Assembly (NCBI GenBank): GCA_027922465.2
Contig: BQMF02000176.1
Location: 620,001-684,000 of the forward strand
Reading direction: 5' to 3'
Source of the DNA: Turritopsis dohrnii
Taxonomy: Eukaryota; Cnidaria; Hydrozoa; Anthoathecata; Oceaniidae
DNA: 64,000 nucleotides
A program made the position numbers and the translations under genes. The notes under the pieces are model-generated. The model was not told the DNA's origin. It searched no databases and saw nothing but the letters and a program-made list of their open reading frames with translations. Of the stretch, positions 34,301 through 44,450 are shown piece by piece (position 1 is the stretch's first letter; every line of letters starts with the position of its first letter).

Positions 34301-34948
34301 ATTACAAAATAAACTCAAGAAGATGGATCAAATGAAGAACGAAGAATCGACGAGAGGAAAGAGATCAAATGGAAGTTCAATCCACCTGAAGCCCCGCATA
34401 CGGGCGCAGTATGGGAGAGGATGGTTCAATCAATGAGAAATTCACTCAACATCATTCTGAGATCGGACGGTGTGGTCTTGCGCGACTAAACTCTGATGAC
34501 TGTCCTGACAGAAGTTGAAGCATTGGTCAACAGTAGACCACTGACACGAGTCGGTGATGACGTTAAAGATTTGGAGGAACTCACGCCTATTCATTCCTAC
34601 ATTGGGAGGCTATCAGTAAATTTGTCACCCAGTGTGACATATAACACGGATGTGATGCCAAAACAACGTTGGCAACAAGTTCAAGCAATTGCGAATCAAT
34701 TCTGGTAGCGAAAGGAATAGGTTCAAACACTTACAACGAAGTGGTTGTCTAGTGCAAGAAACGTCGTGGTCGGAGACCTGCGATGGTGACCGACAGTTCT
34801 GACGTTCGTGGACGATGGTTTATCCAACAAATAACGAGTACGTTCCCTGGTCGTAGTTGCATGATTCGAAAAGTCGAAGAACAAACGGCAACGGGACGTT
34901 ATGTACGACCTATGGTCACGAAAGGCCCACGTAAACTGGATTGAGATG
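31393..34948 (+). mobile_element. BEL/Pao LTR retrotransposon, pol region, many frame breaks
   Basis: The frames together follow BEL/Pao pol order. RT entry: DGHYVAPMLWRPEV, then AAAKV and SADIEAILHQVR. RT: RFLWKADL, and FYMDELLTSA in place of the usual YxDD box. Next is the peptidase A17-type block TATVFDPLGFLA and an RNase H-like stretch ending near 33264. The integrase region has DENGIIRVGGRLR, the zinc-binding HRHVGAEHFLSSMRQEYWI, GVDYFGPI and RAIHLEVAPSL, then NSRPLTRVGDD and finally TATGRYVRPM. Gag and protease are missing, LTRs were not found, frameshifts are numerous, and a SINE sits between HQVR and the rest of RT. Clearly dead. Confidence 0.85.
31948..32257 (-). repeat. tRNA-derived SINE inserted in the BEL/Pao element
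   Basis: It is the reverse complement of the SINE at 29994-30306, with the B box and body conserved and an A/T-rich tail at its left end. It splits the RT frame (…EAILHQVRL on the left, VTKEDEDSVRFLW on the right), so it is younger than the BEL/Pao insertion. Confidence 0.85.
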
Positions 34949-35070
34949 AAATCTCAAGGATGGGGGTGTTGCATTTATTGACTCATTCATGTTTCTTTTA
35001 GTTGTGTGCGTTTTTTCTATCCCTTAGGGACCTTCAAGTCTTTTTGCGTTTACATTTATCGTTTTTACAT
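34949..35070. other. Possible start of the 3' LTR
   Basis: TGTTGCATTTATTGACTC begins shortly after the last pol residues and could open an LTR (TG start), but no second copy was found to confirm it. Confidence 0.2.
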
Positions 35071-35071
35071 A

Positions 35072-35285
35072 CAGTGTGTTTCATAATGTTGGAAATGGAA
35101 ATTTTAAGGCTGTTTTTTAAATGAATATACCGAATTTAAAAGTAATTTTTCCTTCAATGGAAAGCCATTTTCAAGCTCTTCCGGTTAGTATATTTTTGTG
35201 AAAAATGAAAAAGTGGTTTTTGAAAAAATAAGAAAAATGTCTTGGAAAAATGTAATTAAATTTTTAATGGTCGATTAACACGACA
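35072..35285 (+). repeat. Foldback family (CAGTGTGTTTC), half element
   Basis: Starts after TA with CAGTGTGTTTCATAATGTTG and runs to TTTTTAATGGTCGATTAACA. It equals one arm of the complete foldback at 42441-42826. Other arms are at 41493-41712, 42908-43172 and 53960-54062. Confidence 0.75.
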
Positions 35286-35499
35286 TACTCAGATATCTTT
35301 TCAAAACTAAATTAATTAATCTTTCAAAACTAACTTAAAATTAAAGCCATTTGTTACTGTGTAAAGAAACATCATTTTTTTCTTCATGTTTTCAACCCAC
35401 AGCAGTAAAGAAATAAACGTTTAATAATAATAATAGTTCTCACGTTTATATAACCTTTGTTGCTCTTTCATCAAAATAAAACGGATAATGAGAAACCGT

Positions 35500-36330
35500 T
35501 ATTAAACGAAGGAACTTTCCCGGCTCTCTAAAAAAGAGTGGGATGCCCAACAGGAGTTAGTAAATAAGATATTGACACAAAAAATTAAAACATTCTTAAC
35601 CATGGCTTTCCTTACGGGGATAATTGACGCCCTCTCCTTTCAACACTCTTCTCCGATATGCTTTTATATTACAATGGCCTCCAAAGGTTCAAATATTGAT
35701 AAATAACTACAATCCCGGACAAAAATAGTGGCAAAACGGATGATTTCATGAAGAATTCAAATACCCCCTCCCCCAGCATCAATGTTTTGAGTTGTGTCCA
35801 GCCATGGGCCCCAACGAACATTGATAACATTGATAACATTGATGGTGGGGGAAGGGGGGGGGGCCACATGACGTGGATTTTGTGCTTATTGCCACAATAG
35901 TTTGTCCGGAATTGTAGAAGCTGTGGTTATCTTTCAATGTAATTCTTCTAACCTGATATTAGCGAAATTCAGGAAAATCATGTTTCGTTTACACGAAAAT
36001 ATTTTTCTATAGATTTGTAGGGAGTTATATACAACTTAGTAGAGTTGTTCGTGAATTTTTCCCCACAAAGTCATTAGAAACTTCACATACATAAAAGTAC
36101 CTGACACTTCCATAATGTTGAAACACGCGTTATCTGTTTGAGCAGCTGAAGGCATCATATTTTAAAATATATTATCAAGCCATTCATTTGTAACCAACAT
36201 GTATATACTTTTAAGCACGGCTTTCTGTTTCTTTATCAGTTTTTAACAGCTCCTGTCGTGATTTCACTTTCATCAACAGAGTGGATAAACGAAAGTTTTT
36301 TATTTTTAGTCAGCAGTTTTGAATGCAGTT
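35500..36330 (+). pseudogene. Decayed duplicate of the astacin locus 5' end
   Basis: The stretch aligns by eye with 54860-55330: GACGCTCTCTTG-like text, TCTTTCAATGTAATTCTTC, CGTTATCTGTTTGAGCAGCT, GTAACCAACA. It includes a counterpart of signal-peptide exon 1 at 36225-36295 (TCGTGATTTCACTTTCATCA). In this copy the ATG has become CTG (36225-36227) and the exon's splice donor is lost. No later exons were seen downstream. A MITE has inserted at 35711-35914. Confidence 0.65.
35711..35914. mobile_element. Mariner-like MITE (CAATCCYGGACA family), best copy
   Basis: A 204-bp element, CAATCCCGGACAAAAATAGT to TTTGTCCGGAATTG, flanked by TA on both sides. It has a G-rich inner inverted pair like the copy at 13633-13816, and is inserted in the decayed astacin duplicate. 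Confidence 0.8.
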
Positions 36331-37849
36331 TTGAATTTTCATTCGAGAGCATATTTATATACATTAACAGGGAAAACATTCGGCATGAAAAACGTTTCCA
36401 CAAACTTTAGCTCAAAAGCTTTTCCGTCCGAACGTTTTTCCGTTTCAAATCCAAAAAGTGTTCAAAATTTTAGCCACCAAAAGTTTTTCCAACCGAAAGT
36501 TTATTATCTCTTGTTAATGAATGTTTTTGTGTCAGAAATAGATTTCTTTTGTGAAATAGAGTTAATTGATCGTTAAGCAGATAATGAGAGTTGTAAAAAC
36601 ATTTTTCCTTTATAAATTACCTTCCCTGTAATTTTTATCATTAAAAAACATTCCGTTTAAAGTTTATTTGTTTACTATTTCAGTTGTATACGGTATTATC
36701 TAGAGTAATCAATGTAAGTGTATAAATTGTAACAAAATATATAATTGTGGAATATCTGGTATATTTTAAATAATGGCATTGCTGAAACAAGACAGGAGTA
36801 ACGGATGCCAATGTGACGTGTTGGACATTTCCATCCATAAGTGGTTATGAACTAATACTATCAGGATATATTGATTCAAAAATATCTTCAGTGATCATTC
36901 ATTTGAAAGGAATATGTGACGCATTCGAGCATGCTTCTAATTGAGTTATCGTTGGGTGAAAATTATTTTGTTCTATCTCCAATTTTTTTTAAATGAGAAA
37001 ATTAAGTTTTAAATTTCATAACCTCACTGAATCTTTAAGAAACCAACAAGATAAGACTGCCGTTTGAAGAAAATTTTGCACTTGGTTCTGGAAAAAGCTC
37101 AGGGAGAAAGAACATAATAATCCTGGAAAGCTTGAAAACAACCGGGGCTCACTTTTTCCAAAAATGGAAATTGACGTTTTAAATTGTGACTGAATGTTCT
37201 GGGTTATTTTACCTGAACATTTTGGCCAATTTTGCAAAATGCCTATCATTTATATCTTTGGTTTAAACTTCCTAGTGATTCTTTATGCTATGTTTTATTC
37301 AGGATAGTTGAGCAACTGTGAGTATCCTAAAGCTTTGAACCTGTACTTATGTAAACATTTTGTTAGACTATCAAACCCAACTTCGTTTTCATTGTGTATA
37401 TTGATACATGTAATATTGCTGCATACTACTAAATAGATAGGTTTTTAATAACTGAAAATGTTCCATGCGCCAATTGTTCGATAATTTCCATCAAATTGTC
37501 GGTTCTAGGACAATTCCCTGACACCCAAATTGTCACATCAAAACGGTCAAATAAACATTCGATATTTGAAAAACGTCTATTGAAACGCAGCTAAGTGTAT
37601 CGCAGCTTTTCCAAGAAAACTGGCAAAAATATGTTCTTTCCATTTAGTATGCAAGCACTTTCACAAGTGCTATTACGAATTTAACTCGTTCGCAGGGACT
37701 TTTCGGATGAAAATCCGGCATTCACGCATTAGATATTTTTGCTGGAGAATGGATGATTATACGTACCCAGTCCGCAGTCCCTGTTTGTTGATATGTAAAA
37801 GAAACCATCTCAATTTGTAAGGTAATTATATATACCTGCAATTATATAT
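36331..37849. other. Intergenic, no gene recognised
   Basis: AT-rich, with short motif-less frames (for example 36319-36576 and 37016-37249). No repeat shared with the window was seen. Confidence 0.35.
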
Positions 37850-39661
37850 TCGTTTCCATTGTCTATATGAGGTATGATTAAAAAGATAGGCATATATCTG
37901 TCGAGGTGTCTTCCTTCCTTGCGAGAATGAATCAAATAGGGGTTTCGACCTATGACTTTCAGCTTTCAAAAAAGTTTGACTGCTATCCAGTATTAGATAT
38001 TCAGAAGATACTATTCAAAATTCTGTAGTAATGACTTGTTTATTATGTAAATTATGTAACGAAAAAAACACCGTTATAATTATTGTTTGACGTTTGTAAG
38101 GAAGTTATTATGCAACTGTCGATTAATGAATCCCGGCTTTCGCGGTGATTGTTAAAAAGTTGAAAGTTAAAAAACCTTTTTACAATTACGACAATTTTTT
38201 ATTCCGACACATTTACTGTTGAACTTCAGTGATTCAAGCCACCTATATCGCTCTAAAATGCTAAATATCTAGTAATTTTTGACGAAAGAGTTTATGACTT
38301 TGCTTGGAAATACATAAAAGAAGACATTTTTAAAAGTATTGGCTCAACTATGAGTGATCACTGGCGTTATCAAACGTGTTGATTAAGAGAAGTATTTACT
38401 ATAGATTAAAGCAGATTTTAATTTAACAGACCTTTTACCTCTATTAACCACCCGGACGCTTAATTAAGTTTTTTCAAAATTTATGCGGGGGTCGAAGGAG
38501 CATGTTAAAGGAGGCGCTTATCATAGGCGGCACTCATTTTAGAAATCCATGCAACATAATCTGTTGCTATTCATAAAGCACACCAACGGAGTTTCTTGAT
38601 TATATCACGATTGAGATATGTCCATGTTTGAATCCATTGAACAATCAAGTGGAAGGTCTCGCATTTGTCAGGCTTTTGTTTCTCTGGTATCATTCTAGTA
38701 GCAATTAATCCACCTGAGGAAAATTAGACTCACCCACTAGTCTCTCTTTTGAAACTATTTTCGCTTATCTGTTCGTTGTATTTGCATCAGTCAGAGCTTA
38801 ACATGTCATATGAACAAGCGAGTTTATTTTGGCTACGTTTCGACATCTGTAGCCTTTCTCTCTCGTGACATTAAAAAATAACCTGAACCCGATTTTCCGA
38901 TAGTATTTATCAGAGCTTACAAACGACAGGATTTAGATTTTAACAACCGCCCGGGCGGTTGTTAGAGGGGTGCGTAATAAAAAAGGGTACGGTATGTGCC
39001 TCTTTCGCATAGGAAATGAATTTTTATGTGGTATAATCATAATGTTTGGACTAACAATTTTGATTAAACTTTGATTATTGTATTCGTGCCTTAAGTGGGA
39101 CTTCAACCTTGCAAAGTTACAAAACACTGTATCTACAAAATCGATCGAATGATTTCAAGATGCTCCTATTAATAAAATGTTTACGTTCATAAATATTATC
39201 TAGGAGGATAGAAAAAGATCCTCCTAGATATTATGCACTGATATGGCTCAGATAAAAATGCAAATATCTCTCAAGAGTGGTGTAGAAAATGTCAGACCCC
39301 ATTAAATTGTATGAGCCAAATTTTTGTAAATTTACTATGCCATATAAAGTTCAGAAACGGCCATGACTAATGCTGCGTCACTATCTTTTATCACAATGTG
39401 TTGGTACAACTTAATGGGTAGTTAATAGAATTACAAATGAATTATTTTGGGTGCCACCAAAACATATTAAAATTTGTACACAGTTCAAAAAGTCCCCTAC
39501 AATATATCAAAACGAACGAACAGATACCAACATGTTTCGATTCCTATAATCATTTTTTACATGCATATCTTCAATTAGACCGCCAATTTGCTTTGATACT
39601 CCGGTAGAAGAGAAGAATTGTTTCCAGAACGTAATTGTGTTGAAATTTGTTTAGCTTCTTC
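37850..39661. other. Upstream block of glycosyltransferase-like gene 2 (duplicated)
   Basis: This is the counterpart of 14270-16489. Pieces related to the CCGTATTCTC MITE family (38440-38530, ACCCGGACGC; 38940-38995, CCGCCCGGGCGG...GGGTACGG) are present only in this copy, so they inserted after the duplication or were lost from the other. A small palindrome lies at 39197-39230. No gene. Confidence 0.6.
39197..39230. repeat. Palindrome carrying the CTAGGAGGATAG terminus
   Basis: Two 13-base arms (TATCTAGGAGGAT and its reverse complement) flank an 8-base loop. The arm and loop start match the terminal inverted repeat of the 2.1-kb element at 45096-47168 (CCTAGGAGGATAGAAAAAG), suggesting a collapsed copy or footprint of that family. 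Confidence 0.5.
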
Positions 39662-39668
39662 TATAAAT
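39662..39668 (+). promoter_or_regulatory. TATA box of glycosyltransferase-like gene 2
   Basis: TATAAAT lies 60 bases before the start codon and is followed by the block AAGGTCTTGAGTAATGATAT, identical to copy 1. Between this block and the start, an insertion creates a T-rich run ending TTTTAG. Confidence 0.5.
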
Positions 39669-39721
39669 GAAAGGTCTTGAGTAATGATATTCTATTCAAT
39701 TTTTTCTTTTAGTGAAACAAA

Positions 39722-40843
39722 ATGCAAAAAGTGTTGCTAGTGACTGTAATGACTATAATTATAATTATACTTATATTCACAAGCAGCATGCGATGGCGTT
39801 CAAGAAATCAAGTGACAGAAATCAAGCATAAAACTACAATCGTAGGAAAACCATCCAAATTTGTCATTCATCTTCCAGGACTTAACAAAACTCCTGTTGC
39901 CACTCCTAAAACAGTTTTAAACCAAGCAGTAGTTGGGCAGAAATGTTCAAACATCACAAACACTATTGATCACAAAGAACGATCCAAATTCGTCATTCAT
40001 CTTCCTGGATTTAACATAACTCCTGTTGCTACTCTTACAACTGGTCTCAATCAAGCAGTAGTTGCCCAAAAATGCCCAAACATCACCAATGCCACTGAAA
40101 ACAAATTTATAGTTATCATAAATGTAGTATATCTTAAGAATGAAAAGTATGCTAAAAACCTCAGACCATATGATCCTATATTAATTGAACTTCGATGGTT
40201 AGAAATAATAAGCACTCTACAAGCAAATCTAAATCACCCATTGATTAAAAACATCGTCACCTTTATTGAACACCAGGAAGCAGAAGATTTACTACGTAGC
40301 TACGATTTTGCAAATAGCGACAAATTGATTATACACAACATCGGAAAAGAAGTTGAAGTACCACATTTATTTGACTACGGCACGAGATGCTTCCAAAATG
40401 AAGTTATTGCCATCACAAATTTTGATATCAAGTTTACCAGTGGCTGGGAAAAGTTGAATTTCCAACACCTAAAAAGTAATATGTTGATGTATAGTTTAAC
40501 AAGACATTCTTCTGAATCGAAATGTTCCGCAACACTTACCAACGGTGTTTGCGATGATGGTCACGCATATTTTGGTTCCCATGATACGTATGTGTTTCAT
40601 GTGAAGACTCACTTACCAAGTAACAAGTTTGGGGAATTACAGAGCACGTCGGTCGCATCATATGGAATCGAAAACGTATTGTTGTGGACCATTAAGAAGA
40701 AATTGGGTTTTCGAGTTACAAATCCTTGTAAGGTGCTGTATACTATTCACGAACATTGTGTTGAAATCAGAAACAGTGAGATGAGAAAGAGAATTAATGG
40801 TAAACATAGTGAGACAGCAGGATTCACAAATAGTTTGCTGTAA
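39722..40843 (+). CDS. Type II membrane protein, glycosyltransferase-like (copy 2)
   Basis: A 373-residue paralogue of the protein at 16539-17648, same strand, intronless and uninterrupted. By eye roughly nine residues in ten agree over the lumenal domain. The signal anchor is MQKVLLVTVMTIIIIILIFT. The stem repeat is better preserved here: both units begin SKFVIHLPG and carry LNQAVV. NFDIKF, FGSHDTYVF, YGIENVLLW and the terminal KRINGKHSETA are kept. An AATAAA at 40879-40884 follows the stop within 40 bases. Retention of an open frame in both copies suggests that both are expressed and under constraint. Function is inferred only from the membrane topology and the transferase-like motif pattern. 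Confidence 0.6.
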   Translation: MQKVLLVTVMTIIIIILIFTSSMRWRSRNQVTEIKHKTTIVGKPSKFVIHLPGLNKTPVATPKTVLNQAVVGQKCSNITNTIDHKERSKFVIHLPGFNITPVATLTTGLNQAVVAQKCPNITNATENKFIVIINVVYLKNEKYAKNLRPYDPILIELRWLEIISTLQANLNHPLIKNIVTFIEHQEAEDLLRSYDFANSDKLIIHNIGKEVEVPHLFDYGTRCFQNEVIAITNFDIKFTSGWEKLNFQHLKSNMLMYSLTRHSSESKCSATLTNGVCDDGHAYFGSHDTYVFHVKTHLPSNKFGELQSTSVASYGIENVLLWTIKKKLGFRVTNPCKVLYTIHEHCVEIRNSEMRKRINGKHSETAGFTNSLL

Positions 40844-41492
40844 ACTTGTTTCATAGATTTCGCTATAAACCTTGGGATAATAAATGCAATTCCTCTAGAA
40901 ATTGATTTGGAAAATTGCGACAATTAGACTCCTAAAGATATAATTTATATGATCGTAATATACGGAGCATTACTTGTAGATATTTCGTTTTACCCGTAAA
41001 TGTTCAAATAACCTAAAGTTCAACTGTGAGCATTGGAATTTTAAGAAATTCAATATTAAAATTTGTTAGGTCTAAAATTAAAAGAATTTCGAACAAGTTT
41101 GTTAGAGAATTAAATAATATCTTACTACTTTGGGTATGATATTTGTTGACGGCAATAAAATTGGGGCAAGGTAGGATGGCAGGTGGCAAGACATGTAAAG
41201 AGAGTAAAATCTGACTTTGGAATTCTTCATATATATTATTGTATGAGGAATGGGTTCTTTTTTATATAGATTCGATACATAACAAGCGATTAAAATCTGA
41301 ATAAAAGGAAAAGACTTTTTGAGACAATGACAGCAATTTGGAAACCAATAAACAAATTTAAGGTGTGTGTTCACGAAAAACGTTTAACTTTTATGTTTTT
41401 AAATATCAATTTGGGGTCTCAGCGCAAAGATAGAATTAATAAAAATTTGTATAGATTTAGCGCTTTGAAACAGCAGGCACGATGTAATTAAA
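40844..41492. other. 3' flank of gene 2
   Basis: Includes the AATAAA at 40879-40884 and stretches alignable with the flank of copy 1. A minus-strand 90-codon frame (41102-41374) has no motif. Confidence 0.4.
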
Positions 41493-41712
41493 CTACATGT
41501 TAATCGACCATTAAAAATTTAATTACATTTTTCCAAGACATTTTCTTTAATTTTTCAAAAACCACATTTTCATTTTTCACAAAAATATACTATCTGAAAG
41601 ATCTATCTTGAAAAAGGCCTTCCATTTCTGTAAAAATTATTTTGAAATTCGACATATTCATTTTAAAAAAACAGCTTTAAAATTTCCATTTCCAACAATA
41701 TGAAACACACTG
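41493..41712 (-). repeat. Foldback family, half element
   Basis: The inverted counterpart of the arm at 35072-35285: AATCGACCATTAAAAATTTA on the left, ATTTCCATTTCCAACA and GAAACACACTG on the right. Confidence 0.7.
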
Positions 41713-42009
41713 CATTTCATATTCAGATTTCCATATTCTTTTGTATTGCAAGATAACCCATTTTGTCTAGATGCATGAATTTCCTTAGTGTATTTCTCTG
41801 TCTGTTGTTAATCTGCGCATCTTAAATAAGAGCATCATGTTGCTTCAACTTTATCCTTCGTCAAAACTAGTTTCTTACTTAATAAAGTTGAACTAAATAT
41901 TTTCCTATGCCATTTATAATTTATAAATCGTATCTCTCTTTAAAATTATGTCATTTCCTTATACCAAGTTTGGTTGTTTTAGTTCTCATTGGCGCACTAA
42001 TGCATGAAA

Positions 42010-42265
42010 GAACACCCTTGTAAGGATTTTAAAGCTGAAAAAAGCTTCAAAATTAACGGACCGCGAAGATCCCTTTTTCAAAATAAGAAACAACAAGATG
42101 ACCTTACGGGCGGAAAGATTTCTGCAAAATCTCTTTAAGCATAAAAAATGAAATACGTTTTGACATTTATGAAATTCGACACAAAATGTTGCACGATCTA
42201 CGTGGGCTCGAACCGCCAACCTTTCGGTTAACAACCGAGTGCACTAGCCAACTGCGCCACGGTAC
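42010..42265 (-). repeat. tRNA-Asn-derived SINE
   Basis: The minus strand reads GTGGCGCAGTTGGCTAGTGC, loop TTGTTAA (anticodon GTT) and GGTTGGCGGTTCGAGCCCAC, a good tRNA-Asn likeness. The ends (GGTACC versus GTAGATC) do not pair. The body that follows (GATTTTGCAGAAATCTTTCC, GTAAGGTCATCTTGTT) matches the SINE at 20395-20590. This is the best preserved head of the family, but still not a tRNA gene. Confidence 0.7.
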
Positions 42266-42440
42266 CACATGTAAATTTGTATTGTGATATTCTTTTTAAA
42301 GAGCGTCTGTTTGCATCAAGGTGTTAGAAAATCGATTAAACTTTGATGTTTTTAAATATCAATTTGGGGCTCTCAGCACAAAGATAAAATGAATAAAATA
42401 TTTGAATGAATACATTATTTTAAAACACATTAACATCATA

Positions 42441-42826
42441 CAGTGTGTTTCGTAATGTTGGAAATGGAAATTTTAAAGCTGTTTCTTTAAATGAATATAC
42501 CGAATTTAAAAATAATTTTTACACCGTTGGAAAGCCATTTCGAAGTTCTTTCGGATAGTATGTTTCTGTGAAAAATGAAAAAGTGGTTTTTGAAAAAATA
42601 AGGAAAATGTCTTGGAAAAATGTAATTAAATTTTTAATGGTCGATTAACACGATTAACATTTTCCTTATTTTCTCAAAACCCACTTCTTCATTTTTCACA
42701 AAAATATACTAGCCAATAGAGCTTGAAAATGGCTTTCCATTGATGTAAACATTATTTTGAAATTCAGTATATTCATTTAAAAAAACGGCTTTAAAATTTC
42801 CATTTACAACATTACGAAACACACTG
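42441..42826. mobile_element. Complete foldback element with about 190-bp arms
   Basis: Flanked by TA, it begins CAGTGTGTTTCGTAATGTTG and ends CAACATTACGAAACACACTG. The inverted similarity extends through most of both halves, meeting near GATTAACACGATTAAC. There is no coding capacity. TA flanks and CAGTG ends suggest a mariner-mobilised foldback. Confidence 0.8.
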
Positions 42827-42907
42827 TATATCTTTTTCATCGAAGTTTTTCGTAACGTAGGTGAATTTGAATGGATTGAGTGCTTTGACACAATGAGCAC
42901 GTTGCGT

Positions 42908-43172
42908 GTTAATCAACCATTAAAAATTTAATTACATTTTTCCAAGACATTTTCCTGATTTTTTCAAAAAACACTTTTTCATTCTTCTTACATTTTTCCA
43001 AGACATTTTCCTGATTTTTCCAAAAAACACTTTTTCATTTTTCACGTAAATATATTAGCCGAAAGAACTTGAAAATGGCTTTCCATTCATGTAAAAATTA
43101 TTTTGAAATTTGGCATATTTATTTGAAAAAACAGCTTTTAAATTTCCGCTCCAAACATTATGAAACACACTG
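42908..43172 (-). repeat. Foldback family, half element with internal duplication
   Basis: Minus-orientation arm ending GAAACACACTG before TA. About 55 bases around CATTTTTCCAAGACATTTTC are duplicated in tandem. Confidence 0.7.
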
Positions 43173-43979
43173 TACCATGAGGTGTCAATTCTCTAACCGC
43201 CTATTGTTAATTCCCTTTGTTTATGAGTGCTTAAACCTTTAGCATTGGTTGACGACTCAACCAACGGAAAGATTCATAATTGATTTGAGTAATGAATCTG
43301 ATGACAGCGACACAGACGATGATGTTGATTATGAACGCGATTCTTTTGGATAAGTATTTGTAAAACTGTCATCCATTTATTTTATTTTTCTAATTCGTAC
43401 ATCTAATTGTCTAAAGAATTCCCTTGCCTTTCTTCAATACATGATACATGTATCTATAAAATATTTGCCTTTAATCGACCAAATAATTATTAAACGCAGT
43501 CATAACATAGAATCTAACCCCCAGTTTATGGCAAAATATCAGATATTGTTAAGGCTCTACCGGGTGCCATATTTGGCCTGAGAACTTCCAATAGAATAAA
43601 GATTTTGTTATAAAATTTTGTACACTTCTTAGTGAAAGGTTGATCTCGCTCCTGTGTAAGTTTCAATGCTTTTAGTGCAATAGAAAAAAAGTTGCTTTTT
43701 TGCTAACGCAAATTCTAACCCTAAAATTTTATTATTTTTTACCAAAAGGTCGTCTATAATATTGTGCTTTTTGTGCTCTTGACGATGCAAAAAAAATTAA
43801 TTTAAAATCATTTATTTTGACTAAGTAATCATAAAAAATGTTCCAACTGCCAAATCGGTTGACATAGACTTCAGTTAGAGAAGAATGATCACAGCGTCCA
43901 AGATAATTATCAGTTTCTTTTCTAAATATTCTTCTATAAAATTTCTAATGAATATAAATCTTAAAATATGAAGTATGAA
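43173..43979. other. Intergenic with a short acidic coding-like piece
   Basis: At about 43260-43352 one + frame reads ERFIIDLSNESDDSDTDDD followed by a few codons and a stop; it resembles an acidic C-terminal tail of an unknown protein. Nothing else is recognised. Confidence 0.2.
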
Positions 43980-44450
43980 AAAGAAAGGCCATGACATTCT
44001 TGGAATTTAGAAATAGTCGAATCATTTCCACAATGTTTATTAAATTTCTGATCATGTACTTTCCAAAAATCCAGAAAATAAAATTGTCACTATGCAAAAC
44101 TCTATACCAATAGACACCAATAAACTTGATTATATCTGAATGGCATAATGTTCATTTGTTTTGTTAGTACATAATCTTATTAAGGATACAGCGATCCGTT
44201 CAGATAAGATATGTAATTCAATCTAAATGTTACGAATTTATAACTTCAATATGTCTAGTTAATCTTCCTAACAGAATTCCTAAATCGCAAGCACTCGCCA
44301 ATATGAAAACATAGATTTAAATCATGCAAAATACATACATACATAACTGAAAACAAATTTGTGCTTTAGATTAGATTAAAAATATGTCATTGCCTTCTTT
44401 TTAATTTACTAAATTTCATGAGAAGATGATAAAGATTAAAACTTAAATCA
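43980..44450. repeat. Duplicated block X, left part
   Basis: Aligns by eye with 49290-49425 and 51063-51130: GTCATTTCCAC.AT, AATTGTCACTATGCAAA, then ATAATG..TTTTGTTAGTAC. It is continuous here where block Y is split by Helitrons. The right part of block X follows the Helitron array at 48260-48650. Confidence 0.65.

Noticed and set aside
36319..36576. 85-codon plus-strand frame downstream of the astacin ghost
   Set aside because: Rich in Phe, Ser and Lys as expected from AT-rich non-coding DNA, with no match to later astacin exons.
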